Source: Mucidula mucida (lineage: Eukaryota; Basidiomycota; Agaricomycetes; Agaricales; Physalacriaceae). Taken from it: a stretch of DNA of 64,000 nucleotides. A program made the position numbers and the translations under genes. A model generated the notes under the pieces. It saw nothing but the letters and a program-made list of their open reading frames with translations. It ran no database searches and was not told the DNA's origin. The stretch is from NCBI GenBank assembly GCA_015501055.1, contig JADNYV010000001.1:2090532-2154531 (forward strand), in the 5' to 3' direction. Below are positions 22,034-33,900 of this stretch, in pieces (position 1 is the stretch's first letter; each line of letters starts with the position of its first letter).

Positions 22034-23331
22034 ATGGGTCTCTACTCCTCGAAGCCTGCAGAGGAATCAGCGCTATTCCGCCCACGAATGTAGGCGACAT
22101 GCAGCTGCAACACCGCATCGTGCATGCGCCGCTCACGCGCTACAAAGCCTCCGCGGAACACGTCCAGCTCCCGCTGACGCAAGAGTACTACAGGCAGCGC
22201 TCCGGGACGCCCGGGACGCTCATCATCTCGGAGGCGACGTTCATCGCGCAGCGCGCTGGGATCAATCCGCACTGTCCCGGGGTGTATACCGCTGCGCAGA
22301 GGCGCGCGTGGAGGAAGGCGCGTACAAACAAATGATAATATTGATGTGGAGTTGACTGTTGATTATGCAGATCACGGACACGGTGCACGCGAATCGGTGC
22401 TTCATGTTCTGCCAGATCTGGGGCCTCGGGCGCTCCGCGGACTACGCCGCGTCGCGCGCGGAGGACCCCGCTGGGTGGTCGTATGTATCCTCGTCGCCCG
22501 TGCGGCTCTCGACAAAGGCCGCACGCCGCGCGCGCTGACGATCGCGGAGATTGAGGAGTATGTGCGCCTGTTCGGGGATGCGGCGGAGGCGTGTGTGGAT
22601 AGAAAAGAGGAAGAGGGAGCGGGGTTCGACGGCGTAGAGCTGCACTTTGCGAACGGGTATCTCGTCGATCAGTTTTTGCAGGATGTGTGTAATAAGCGGG
22701 AGGACGCGTATGGGGGGAGCGTCGAGGGCCGCGCGCGGTTCGCGCTCGAGATCGTGCGGGAGGTCGTGGCACGCATCGGCGCGACCAAGGTTGGGGTGAG
22801 GATAAGCCCGTGGAGTCCGTTCCAAGGTCTGCCTCTACCCCCCACCGATTCAGTGACGTGATGCTAATAAAGACCACACGACGTAGATATGCGCATGGAA
22901 GACCCCATACCGACGTTCACATACCTCGTCACGCAGCTGAAAGACCGCCACCCGGACCTCGCGTTCCTGCACGTCGTCGAGCCGCGCATAAGCGGCTCCG
23001 CGGACGCGGACGGCGCGCTTGGCTCGAACGACTTTCTGCGCGCCATTTGGGCCCGCGCCCGTTCATCTCGGCGGGTCGGTACACGCGCACGTCCGCGATG
23101 AAGACGGCTGATGAGAAGGGCGACTTCATCGCTTTTGGGCGGTATTTTATTTCCAACGTGAGTAACCTGTAGCACCAATCATTTCGTCTACTGATCGCGC
23201 CACAGCCAGACCTCCCGCAAAGACTCATGGACAACGTACCGCTGGCGCCGTATGACAGGGCCGTGTTCTACTTGCGCGGGGATGAGAGTGGAAAGGGATA
23301 CACAGACTATAAACGCCACGATGAAGAATAG
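22034..23331 (+). CDS. Old Yellow Enzyme-type NADH:flavin oxidoreductase
   Basis: FMN-dependent ene-reductase of the OYE family, reducing activated C=C bonds with NAD(P)H. The start at 22034 gives MGLYSSKPAEESALFRP; then VGDMQLQHRIVHAPLTRYKA, LIISEATFIAQRAGI, the substrate-binding His/Asn pair in LHFANGYLVDQFLQDV, EDAYGGSVEGRARFALEIV, VGVRISPWSPF, PFISAGRYTR and GDFIAFGRYFISNPDLPQRL, ending KRHDEE. Three introns; the first (22318-22370) seems to use a GC donor. Single-base losses are implied near 22084 (AA to A), 22514 (AAAA to AAA) and 23052 (CCCC to CCC); each restores the family frame if added. Base composition is more GC-rich than its neighbours. Confidence 0.86.
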
Positions 23332-23633
23332 CTTTCTTGAACTTCATGTAGCAGGGTGGTGGTTGAAACATATATATTTCATAGAACGATACAGCGCGAC
23401 ATATCAAGAGAGATAGAGAAATAAAGAAAGAACGACAACAGCAAGAAGGAAACAGGATACGAGAGAGCTATAGACAAGACGAGAAAAATAATTAAAGGAG
23501 TGTCGAAATACTATGCAGAGAGAGTATTGAGGAGTAAAAACAACATGTACAACACGGAATAAGCCCACAAATAAACAGCTGTAGCGTAGAGTGCAGCGGC
23601 GGTGGTACACGATACAGAGTCCTAATTTTGCAT

Positions 23634-26229
23634 TTAATACTTGCGAGTCGCGAGGGCTCGGATTTCGTAAAGAAACGAAGCGGCGGCGGGCGGGCGCACT
23701 GCCAGAGCATGGACCCATCCGCTCATATCCTCCCGGTGTCGATTTTCCGCCACGCGACACCGAGCCACAAACGCCTCGTCGACGTTGCTGCATATTAATG
23801 ATGCCCGAGAGCCGCGGTCGCTGCCTGCGTCCGAAGGCGTCCGTGTATGGCTGCGGATGCTCTCAGGCGAGTCCGTAGAGGACGCAGAAGTATTTGACGA
23901 AGCCATCGACAACTGCAGAGCAGCACGGATTGTGCCGCCCTTGGTCTCCCAGCCGTCGCCGTCTTCTTCGTCGTCGGCGAGGTTGGCGAATACGTCTGGT
24001 TCTTCCTCATCAGGCGGTAGGGCTGATATCCAACACATCCGTGAAGGATCAAAGATCATGTTGCCCACTCTCCGCGCGCCGGCAGCGAGAGATAACACAG
24101 GTGACCCGATTGAAGAGCCAGAGAGATGTGTGATGAGGGCAGGTCTTGTCGAGGTTACGACCGCATCAAACTCTTTGAGAACTTGATCATTGCCCTCCCA
24201 CCGTAAAGTTTGAGGATTCCATTTCATGTCTCCGACCACTAGAACAAAATCAGTAGACGAAGAATGAGGAGAAAGATAACATACCCTTTGGCGCCGATGC
24301 AGAACCAAGATTTCGTATTAAAGTTGGCTTTCGTTTCGTCAGAGTTGGTGACGTTGTGGAAACCTTTCTTTTCTTCGGCGGTGATGATGTTATCTTGACA
24401 CAGGACAGATCCATTTTGCTGGTCCGCCTTAATGAAGGTGGGGACGCTGCAGAAGAATCTGAAAAAAAGATCAGATAAATGGATGCGACCAGGAGGAGCA
24501 ACATACCAGACCGTTCACGTCGTGTTGTTTTCCGTACAAGCGGCTTTTCTGCGGCCTTGGAAGCATAGCTACCTCCAGGTATGCGATTGCCATAGCCTGC
24601 TGGCTGAACACGGAAACGACTCTCCTTGTCACGGTCTGTCGGGAGGTCATCGATGGCATCAAGTTCGGTCCCGTCACCGTATGTTCGGACACGTTTCGGT
24701 TTCCGTAACACTTTCGGGACGGATGGTGCTGGTGTTGGTGATATTGCGGGGGCACGAGGCGCTTTTGACAGGTTTGATGGAGGACGTGGCGGTACGGGAG
24801 ATGCCGTACGTGGGGTGGAAGATTCACGAAACACCGATGAAAGTGCGGCGCGAATTTTGAACCGTCCAGCTGCTGGCATGGTTGTTGTGCGAGGGGAATT
24901 AGAATTAGATGAAGGAGTGGATGATCGAACAGGTGGTTCATAATCTTGAGAAAGACGAGTTGTAGAAGGCTTGCGCTGTGTTTTGGCGCGCGAAGCGGCG
25001 GTGGGCTGGTCGTAGCGTGCACGACCTGAACCCGAAGCAGAGCCCGAGGCTTCTGATGGCGGTTCCATGAGCGATGAGAGAGATGCTTTTCTGGTTAATC
25101 TCTTTGAGCTGCTGGTGATCAAGGGTTGGAGACCAGAGTGAGATTTCTGACCACGCAGGCTGCCGGGCTTTGGAGACAAGAAAGATGAGGGAGTGGGAGT
25201 AGGTGAGGGAAAGGCTTGGAAGGTCTGGGAACGAGGGGGAGGCGGGCGGAGTGGAGGAGAAGGCGAAAGCCGAAGCCTGTGAAGTTGCTGAGCGGAAGCC
25301 ACAGGTGGCGGATGAAGGGGGGATTTGACCCGATCTGATGTGACGCGCGACGCCGGTCTTAATGATGTCGACACCTGCTTTTGAGGCGGGACACTGGTGC
25401 TTCTGCTGGCCACGCGTCGTAGGCGAGGCTGTTGTTTCTGGGACTTTAGCAACAAGCGGCTTGGGCTGAGAACAACATCGTCGTCGATAACAAGGCCCAT
25501 TTCAAAGTCATCCTCTGTCGTCGCCGAGCTGGAGGGCGGGGTGTCAATGGCGGCCTTTTTAAGGGCAAGCAGGTGGCACAGATGCTGGACACCCTGACCA
25601 GAGTCGAAAATGGACGAGGGAATGACGAGGCCGTCCATGTCGTCGTCAAATTCGTCTTCAGTCTCAACGTTGGAGACCGAGGCGGAGGAGGTGGATGAAG
25701 GGGAGGCATTTGCAAAGCCGAGGGTGGAATATGCATCAGACGACTGGGAGGATGTGGTGTGGTCTTTGTCCTCCCATTCAAGGGACTGCTTGGAGCCACG
25801 GTGATTGAGTGACAAAGGAGCCAAGGATAGTCGTGTCAGATCCGACGGAAGAGAAAAGCCTTCCTCAAAATCCTCGTCAATGGGCGACTGTGGGCGGTCG
25901 ATAGCGACAACGGGCCTGAGTGGCATCTTTATCGTGGACAGACCCTCTTCATCTTCATCGTCGTCGTCCGTCGTCTCCTGCGACGACGTCGACGGCGGTC
26001 GGAATATATGCATTTTGGGCTCCGATGTAATGAAAGACGGATCGGAGCGGGGCAGGCCTTGGATCCTGGCACCGCCCGTCTTTCCGAGATCCAAGTCCAT
26101 ATCCCAATCTTCATCGTCGTCGTCGTCCTTCTCGGACGGAGTATGGATCGCCTGCCCGTCCGGAAGATCGAAATCGGCGTCGGTCCATTCTTCCTGAGCA
26201 GTGCCGGGCGATGAGGGAAGCAAAGTCAT
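23634..26229 (-). CDS. byr4: Byr4/Bfa1-like septation-pathway regulator
   Basis: Byr4 (fission yeast) and Bfa1 (budding yeast) form the two-part GTPase-activating protein with Cdc16/Bub2 that restrains the Spg1/Tem1 GTPase at spindle poles, delaying septation and mitotic exit. The start at 26229 gives MTLLPSSPGTAQEEWTDADF. The N-terminal half is acidic and serine/proline-rich, with LDLGKTGGARIQGLPR. The conserved C-terminal half has RKPKRVRTYGDGTELDAIDD, RKPTLIRNL, VGDMKWNPQTLRWEGNDQVL, RPALITHLSG and VGNMIFDPSRMCWISALPPD, then EPDVFANLADDEEDG. Introns at 24239-24284 and 24459-24506 leave exact frame; the product has 833 residues with no break. It is divergent from kinase remnant C1. Confidence 0.88.
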
Positions 26230-26905
26230 CTTTGTAGCGAAAAACGTGGGGAAAAGGAGGAGGTAGTGATGTATCGCAAGGGTAGAGAGTCGAGGGCTAC
26301 AAAAAGAGCAGGGCGAGGATAATGGCGGGCAAACAATGGGTGGGAAATCTGGGAATGAAGGTGCCGATAATGGGGAGCCACTCAAAGGGCGGCAGAACGA
26401 AAATGTGGCTGGTTACGGAAAGATGGCGGTTTTTACTTGTGGATTGTGGAAAGATCCATTGTGTAGGCCTCTCTTTAGGTGGACGGTCGATGAGCTCGGA
26501 TGTAAAGTAAGCCGTGGGAGACAACAATCTCGTCTGGCGTACAACTACAACCAAACCATTGCACAGCCACCTCCGCTGGCAACCACTCTATCCCCTGGTT
26601 ACCGTCGTCCACAACCGCTTGGACCTCGATCTTGACCATCAACAAGGTACGTTTTAATTTTGGGACAATGGAGGAATACAGACAAGTTTAATTAACCCTA
26701 ACAGTCGCGTTCCTTACCAGAGACAAGTGTTTTTGCTATCGGTTCTGCAATCTTCTTCCTCCTTGAACCTCTCGCAGTATCTTGGCGCATTCTCCGATCA
26801 TCCTAGATTATCATATGAGAAAGTACAGTCTAAGTGCTAGAGACTCGTCTCTTCCGCCTATTGATCTATATTCTGCCCTCAACGCTCTCAACTATCCTCT
26901 CCACC
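26230..26905. promoter_or_regulatory. Divergent promoter region between byr4 and kinase remnant C1
   Basis: The spacer matches sequences upstream of all kinase A copies: AGGCCTCTCT, GCCGTGGGAGACA, CACAGCCACC, GGAGGAATACAG and CTAACAGTCGC. The byr4-proximal part (26230-26420) recurs at 5300-5450 next to A1. The TATA-like AGTATAAGAGCT of A1-A3 is changed here to AGTCTAAGTGCT near 26828, so expression of C1 from this promoter is doubtful. Confidence 0.6.
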
Positions 26906-27400
26906 GTGTTCACGCCTTCTCGTGCTCTTCTCAGCTTCACCAACACTCTCGTCGACCACTCCCATCTCGGGACTACCGTGTTCACCTTCCTCCTGCTTGA
27001 TCTCTGCCTCGGAGACGACATCCCGCCGCATTCAACAACGCGAATTCAAACTCGTAACTGGCGCATACTCCTGGGACTGCGGTCAATGGATCCTCTCTCA
27101 CAGAGTACCTCGACGATCCCGACTTCATCGCCGAATCACGTCCATACGAATGTCACCAGAGTGCAGCGAACTGGTCCAAGACATCCTCAAGGTTGACCCT
27201 CTCCAACGAGTATCTCAATTGAGAATATGGACACGTTTTCATGGAGCCTATGATCGGCTGCCCACTTTCTATACCTTCTAGTCCTACACGCAGCAGCTCT
27301 GGAGGAAGTCGTTTATGCAGATTGCTTTAGCTGAGGTATCTCCGCCTGTCGCCACGCCGTCGTTGGTGGAACATGCCATCGACCAGCGCTCAGAATAGGT
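26906..27400 (+). pseudogene. Kinase remnant C1 lacking the catalytic core
   Basis: The start codon position has GTG in place of ATG (CCACCGTGTTCACG against CCACCATGTTTGCA). The beginning of a family A kinase (PSRALLSFTNTLVDH) jumps directly to TTVFTFLLLDLCLGDD, skipping the glycine loop and catalytic Lys. A second jump goes from the alphaD region to LVTGAYSWD, removing HRD, DFG and SPE. The last part resembles the serine/glycine-rich tail of family B. Thus the family is recognisable but no kinase can be made. Its position opposite byr4 makes it a candidate founding locus for the A cassettes. Confidence 0.72.
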
Positions 27401-27439
27401 TGGTTGTTCTCAACCTCAAACTCTGTACCCTCACATTCC

Positions 27440-28110
27440 TTATGGTTCTGATGAGTGCACCGTCCACTCTTCCTATAGCATTCTGACTCATCTCCTCAGC
27501 GCAATGCATTGTCATACAGCAATCATTCTCTTGTTGGTACCGGGGGCTTCATATGTGTCCGGCTTGTTTACACCTCCTTCCTGGCTGGGGAGTTGGGGGC
27601 GTTCATTGTGGGATATATGGGCTATATCGAGAACTGAGGGTTACGGGACTTTGCGAACTGGGGCCTTACGGCGCAGTCCACTTTGGGTATCGGGGGCAAA
27701 CTTCTTCCACGAGGAAGACATTTGGGATCAGTGGATATTCTAACGGTTGTCTGACAAACGGCTGTCATTGGATGATGATGCGCGCGCGTCTGAGAACGAA
27801 GTCGTATCGGAACCATGTTGCAGAACCGATACGATTCGTCTTTGTGCGAAGCAGGGGGATCTCGCCGTGCCACGTATCAGCAAATTGGTATACCCAAGCC
27901 GTGTCAGCACCATGCATGAATTTTGGAGTTGGATATGCAAGCTGAGCGAGCTGTAGCACGAGGTTCTGGAGATGTACTTGCACCTGTTCAGTCGACAGCC
28001 GATCATCAGCACGTCCTGAGATATCGGTGATGCGCCTTCGTAGATGTAATGATGTATACAGTACTCGGCCAATGTAGAATACTTCTGTGTAGCAGAAGGA
28101 AAATATCAAC
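27440..28110 (+). repeat. G-rich downstream module after C1, left arm of the A2/A3 inverted repeat
   Basis: Non-coding. Contains GTACCGGGGGCTTC, TTCCTGGCTGGGGAG, GAACTGGGGCC and ATCGGGGGCAAAC on the kinase strand, the same style of G-tract array as after the B kinases. An inverted copy lies at 61240-61930. Confidence 0.62.
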
Positions 28111-29205
28111 AAGGTTGTGCATCGATTTTTGAAATGACTAGTAAGTCACTGATCCCCATACCCGTCATGGTCGCCGCCACCAAGTTGTTTCAACCCAGAG
28201 GCTTCATTCTCCGTGAGGCGAAATCCAAGTCTTCCTACAGCCCTACCCGTCAATGAGTTCTGATAGTACGCACCTTGATATCGAAAGAAGGCTCTATCAA
28301 GCGTTGTTCATCACCGACGTTGAGGCTGAGGCCTGAGACTCCGCCAGTCGAACCAGACGTCAATTGCTTCAGTTTGAGGTCCCCACTTACCATAGCGACA
28401 GGTTCTCATGCTATTGCAGACTCAAGACCGAATAGTATTGAAGATCTTGAAGCAGACGTGGCACCGCGATGTTTTCTCGGGGAAACTGGCACCGATCAAA
28501 AGATGTCTAGGAAAGCCAGCGTACGCCACAATATGAAACCCATTAGTGGAACTAAATCCTGTACACTGATTCCACCATATGTCAGTAAGTACAGTGGGTA
28601 TCCACCGCTTGTCCAACAACAAAATCTGTAGATAAGTAACGTTGTATAATAAAGCATTGGTACAGAGTCAAGGGCTACAAGGCGAGGGTAATGGCGGGCA
28701 AACAACAGAGCGAACATGACGGGTTCACTGGTAGATTGTTGAAAGCTCCATTGTGCAGGCCTCTCTTGCGGCAGACAGTTGAGGTGCTCGGAAGTAAACG
28801 AAGCCGTGGGAGACATCTGAGGCAAACCACTGCACAGCCACCGTCGCTGATCGACTCGATCGACCATCAACAAGAATTGGGACCATGGAGGAATACAGGC
28901 GAGTTGAATGAACACTAACAGTCGCTTTTCTTGGCAGAATCAAGTGCTCCGCTATCGGGTCTTTAATCTTTGCCAACATATTGTCCTTGAACTGCTTGCA
29001 GTATCGTCTCAAGTCTCTGTGGCGCCTTTCTCCGATCGTCCTGGAGTATCATGTGAAAAAAAGGCAGTATAAGAGCTGGAGGCTCCTTGTCGATCGGTCT
29101 TTCTATCTCTTGCTTCGTACCAAATCATACTTTGGAAGCATAATTTGACTCTGCCGCCTATTGATTGATACTCTGTCCTCAACGCTCCCAGCCATTCTAT
29201 CCACC
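28111..29205. repeat. Long upstream region of kinase A2, inverted copy at 60176-61270
   Basis: About 1.1 kb without a supported gene. It is nearly the same as the reverse complement of the region upstream of A3. The inner part (28735-28980) matches the byr4/C1 spacer and the A1 upstream region. Small open frames are shared only because the DNA is duplicated. Confidence 0.65.
29068..29073 (+). promoter_or_regulatory. TATA-like box of kinase A2
   Basis: TATAAG within CAGTATAAGAGCTGG, 138 bases before the ATG at 29206; same sequence and spacing in A1 and A3. Confidence 0.58.
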
Positions 29206-30151
29206 ATGTTTGCACCATCTCGTACTCTTCCCAATTTTACCCGCACTCTCGTCGACCACGGTCGTCTCTATCTTGAGGAGCTCATTGGCAGTGGAGGCTT
29301 TGGGGCCGTCTATCGCGGATGGGATATTACGTCGTCGTCGCACTATGCAGTGAAGGTCATGTTGACCCCCGCACTTGGATCCAGCGAAGAGAAGTTACTG
29401 TCTGCTGAGATAGATCTGCACAAGCGGGTCACCAAGCACAAGCACATCGTAACATTCCACAAATGCATTGTCGACGGACCATTTACCTTCATCCTGCTTG
29501 ACCTCTGCTCGGGAGACGACCTCTACTCCCGCATTCAACAACACCAGTACAAGTTCAATGACGAGCTCATTCGCTCGACTATGATCCAGATCATAGACGC
29601 TCTGCAGTATTGTCATGACAAAGATGTCTACCATCGTGACCTCAAACCCGAGAACATCCTTACTTCCGGCGATGGGCGTAGTGTGTTCTTGGCTGACTTT
29701 GGGTTGTCAACCAGCGATGATGTGTCGGATCAGTTGCGTGTGGGCACGCTGGAGTATATGTCGCCGGGTATGTACCTCCTTTCTTCGATAGTCCGAGTCT
29801 TTGTCCTGATTTTTTGCAGAGTGTGTCCGGTTAGACTCTTACAGCCCGTTCTATCTCCCCAAATACAACGACATCTGGTCTATGGGAATCATCTTGATCA
29901 ACCTCGTAACTGATTCATACCCCTGGGACTCCGCGCAGTCAACGGATCCTCTCTTCGAGGAATACCTGAACAATCCCGACTTCATCACCGAAAACACGCC
30001 CATAGAAATGTCATCAGAGTGCAGTAAACTGGTCACAGACATCCTCAGACTCGACCCTTTCCAACGAGTATCGCTTGCTCAGATGCGTTCCGCCATTGAG
30101 AGCATGGACACGTTTTTCATGGAGCCCGGGGTCGAACGCAGCAGCTCGTAA
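29206..30151 (+). CDS. Ran1/Sks1-like Ser/Thr protein kinase A2 (intact)
   Basis: Complete family A kinase of 297 residues in two exons (29206-29767 and 29820-30151); the 52-base intron GTATGT...TTGCAG splits the Glu codon of the SPE motif. The start has a strong context (CCACCATG). Landmarks: glycine loop IGSGGFGAVYRG (about residue 30), [77 protein letters not shown], and the end MEPGVERSSS. The kinase domain fills the protein; there is no membrane segment or regulatory extension. Ran1/Pat1 in fission yeast blocks meiosis and Sks1/Vhs1 act in nutrient response, but the role of this amplified family is unknown. Almost identical to A3. Confidence 0.9.
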
Positions 30152-30977
30152 TGGGCTGCTCCAATTTACTGCTCTCCCAATCTTGATCTTTCATCATTGT
30201 GGTTATGGTGAGTGCACCCTTCGACCGCTCTGCTTATTTCATTCTGACTCGTCTCCTCAGTGCAACCAAGTGATGAACATCTGGCACAACCAAGGGACAA
30301 GAGCGCGTCGACACCATGTTGTGGAACCAGCACGGCTCGTCAATTTGGACGCCGGGACCTTGCCGTGCCACGTACCAGCACTATTTGCGAAACTGGTATA
30401 TCCAATCCGCATCAGCGCCATGGCAGACCCAGTTCCGCCTGATGCCCCTTCGAGGTTTCATATAACTATGTGTAGCATTCGGACAATGTAGAATACGCTC
30501 TCGGTTCTGTGTAGCATACAGAAAATACCGACACAAAGTTATCTTTTTCCAGATTGTATCCATCATCACTACAAACTTCTTAAAGTGACTGACAGTAAGT
30601 TTGTATCAGTTTCCCGCTACACACGCGCGGTTGTATAAGTACTAGTCGCCACCTTGTTTTCATTTCCATCCTGTGGGTTACAAGTTTCCTACAGCCGTCA
30701 ACGCTTCGACATCTCTGTTGCGCGCATCTTCAGGTTGACCAGTCATCACTCGCTTCACTTCCTTTACACTACCGGAGCAACCGATATCTATGAATATGAG
30801 CAGAAATACAGTCTACAACGCGTACGCCACAATACGAAAACCATTAATCCTGTACACCGATTCCCGATATGTCATTAATAAGTACAGTAAGTATCCATCC
30901 AACGAGAAAAATTGTATCTGAAAACTCTTGGTAACGTTGTATAACAAAGCATTCGTCGAGCAGAAGAACATTCCGAT
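30152..30977. repeat. 3' flank of kinase A2
   Basis: The first 440 bases match the 3' flanks of A1 and A3, including the intron-like GTGAGTGCACCC...CTCCTCAG. The part 30780-30950 repeats sequence from 28500-28660 (CGTACGCCACAATA, AACGTTGTATAA, AAAGCATT). No gene is supported. Confidence 0.55.
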
Positions 30978-33900
30978 TTACGATAAGCGAGGTTTCTTCG
31001 TCTGTCCGCTAGGAGCACTGTCACCGCCGGAAAGCCGCTTGGTAGTGTTCACGAAAGGCAAGGCGGGCGGAGTCGCTGTCCCCGCAATAGTCCCCGTCAC
31101 CCACGTATAATCAGTGCCCAAAATCCGTCGCGGCTGCTCTTCGTCTCCCAACAGGGCAAGGAAAGCGTATCCTCTCGTCTGCGCACCAGCCCACTTCCCA
31201 ACCGCAATCATGCGCGGAGGTTTAACGATCTGCAGCAGGAAACTTTTCAGAACAAGTCTTTCAGATAAAAGGAACTCTCTGCCCTACCTGCAAGGTATGA
31301 GAAGTAGTCGTCCACGTGAAACCCCATTTTTTCGTGGGCATCAGCTGGCGTTCTAAATGGAGACGCGTAGCGACGACAGCGCGGATGTCTGCTTTCAGCT
31401 GTTCGTTGGTCAAGAAAGGTATTAACGAAATGCGACAGTGTTCGCATCCGCATCCGACAGCTAGTAACTCTCGAAGAGGAACCACGTCTGATGGCCTTGT
31501 TCCCATGGTATGTCGAACGAACGTCTTTGCTACTTCAGCAGCGAATGTCGAAAAGGGTGCATCCACCAGGGATAACTGTCGTGTGTGCAGAAACTCGGGC
31601 AAGGCTTTGAGGAGCGGTACCAGTCCGTCCTGGATATATCCGGGCTCGGTAGATTTAGGCACCGCTAAAAAGTGTGTGAGGACTCGATTTACTTCGCTAG
31701 GAAGTCGGAGAGTGAAGCAGTGCTTAAGAAGTTCGATGTCGGCGTTGATATGAAGGTAGGCGTAAAAAGAGTAGGCCGGGATCAATGTGAAGTGGCCAAT
31801 CATGCCAGCAAGACAAAGCTTGAGCGTGCCTTGAAGCGTCTGCAAGGACTCTGACGAGTCAGCTTGGGTCCGAAGATTCTCGGATATGAACAAGGTCAGA
31901 TCCTTGAGTTGACCATCCTGGCTCTTGGCAAGTGCCTTCACACGATCTGTCGTTAGACTGAAAAAGATAATATCAATCAGTCGAAGTATTATATGTCGCA
32001 AGCGATGAACGCACTATGTCTTCATAATAGTGATCGCGTCCCTAGACAACAACAACGCAGTGCGTAAGACTGCGGTGAGAGTCGAATTCGATGATATGAG
32101 GTCAGAGGCAGCCTGTGAGAAGAAAGTTCGAGGGATTGTCTCAACTCCTGCTTGCTCTTGAGCAACTTCTTCACTTCGGGCACCAGCGACGAATAATACA
32201 CGCTCGGGGCTGTGCTGGGGATGGAGTTTGCTCTGTTCCTCTCGTTGCAACCACATATTGTCCAAGAGAGGGAGACAAACTTCAAAACGATTGAAGCGAA
32301 TGCCCAGTGCTAGAACAGAGAGAATAGGACTAATGGTGGGAACCGAGATGTTCGTTGCGTTGGAACGATATGCAGTCGTTTTGCTTTTCGGTTTCGATAC
32401 GGTGGCATATTGTTAGCAATATGCCCGAGACATGTCCTTATAATTTCTGAACGCTCTACGCCGGTCCATGGAGGGGACTCGGAGGGACAAATGTCGATGT
32501 ATGGAGAATAGCTATCCAGACTGTCATGTTAGACGGCTGAACGGAGTGCAGACGAGGAATGAGTCTGTAAACGCCACATTGAGTCAAACATGAATTGTAA
32601 GAATATCAGGCTTACACAGTGCGCAAAAAGTCAGTCGGATCCTGCTTGCACTGGACGACTTTCATTACCCAGTCGATCTCGGACACGGCGATTGCTTCAA
32701 CGTGTCCAAAGCCAGTTCTTTCTGTGTCTCGCACCAGGAAAGAACGTCTGCGTCAGACTGTCTACCGCAATCAAACGTACGCCATCGACGAGTTGAGCGC
32801 AAAGAGTAATGGACATCGTTTTGGATAGGATCTCCGAAAACCTATGAACTCATTAGCTAAAGAAGTCACGGTCAGGGAGATATTTACACTGCTCTTAGAG
32901 TGTCCCAATCGAACGCCCTGTACCCTGATAATAATCCGTTGACTCCCACTGTCATCATGCATCGGCCCAAGCCACAAGATTCCAGTGTTTTCACGAAAAG
33001 ATCGGTACTGTTCCAACGTTCGGCACTATCCCGCAACACCTTAGTAACCTCTTTCATGGCCAACACGCTGGCCGCTTTTGCCACCTGCAGAGTTTGATTC
33101 TTCGTGGACCACGCCAAGAGAGCTTCCACGAGTCGCTGTTCTTTCGTCGTGGGCGTTTCCGATGAAGACGACTCCAAAGCCATACACGCAAACTCGCGTA
33201 CATCGCCGAGGGCAAAGTTGACGGTTGGCGAGGCCTCCGGAGTAATGATGAGAGCAGTACGTATGTATGCTGCAAATGCATATATCAGTCGGTGTAAGTA
33301 TATTGGAAACGGTTCTTACAGTATGTGAGAGTTCCCCACTGGACGGACTCGTGAGCTTACTAGCAGTATAGAAGTACGAAATACATACCGTCCGTCTCTC
33401 CCTTTTGAGACTGGGTTTTCTGTCCCCGTGTTCTAAACTCCCGTTGATAAAATATCCACTATAGCCATTGTCCATGTTGCCGTCTTGTCTTTTCATCGCC
33501 TCAACTGTTGCACCCGACATCTGCATTGGCATCCCGTCGAGGGCCAGAATCGACAAATCGAGGTTGATCGACTCCACATCCTCGGTCATTTCAAGTTTGT
33601 TCACGTTAACGTCACTCCAGTCAGCGGCATCCTCGTCACAAGAACTGACCATATCCTCTGAACAGCCACCACATTCGCAGCCACCCCACTTGCGGCGCCG
33701 GACGCTGTTGAAGCTAGCAATACCGCTTTGCTTGTACGTGACATGCGCTAGATGCAGGTCGAAACCGTAGGTTTTCGCCAGAGGTGCGATGTGTTCGAGC
33801 ATCAGGCGATCAGAGCCTCTGAGAGACGTTGCCTTGAATTTGGCAGTACCATCATCGTAAGTGCGCTCGCACAAGCAAGCGACACAGTCCGGCGTCTCAT

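Noticed and set aside
22188..22877. 229-codon open frame on the minus strand
   Set aside because: Antisense of the GC-rich Old Yellow Enzyme gene; arginine/proline-rich composition typical of a shadow frame.
25929..26114. Arginine-rich open frame opposite and within byr4
   Set aside because: Out-of-frame reading of the Asp-rich codon run of Byr4.
28725..29012. Repeated open frame with a PQERPAQWSFQQS-like peptide found at 5140, 28496 and 60467
   Set aside because: It recurs only because the kinase A upstream region is duplicated; it holds no domain and lies in promoter sequence that also carries the TATA box on its edge.
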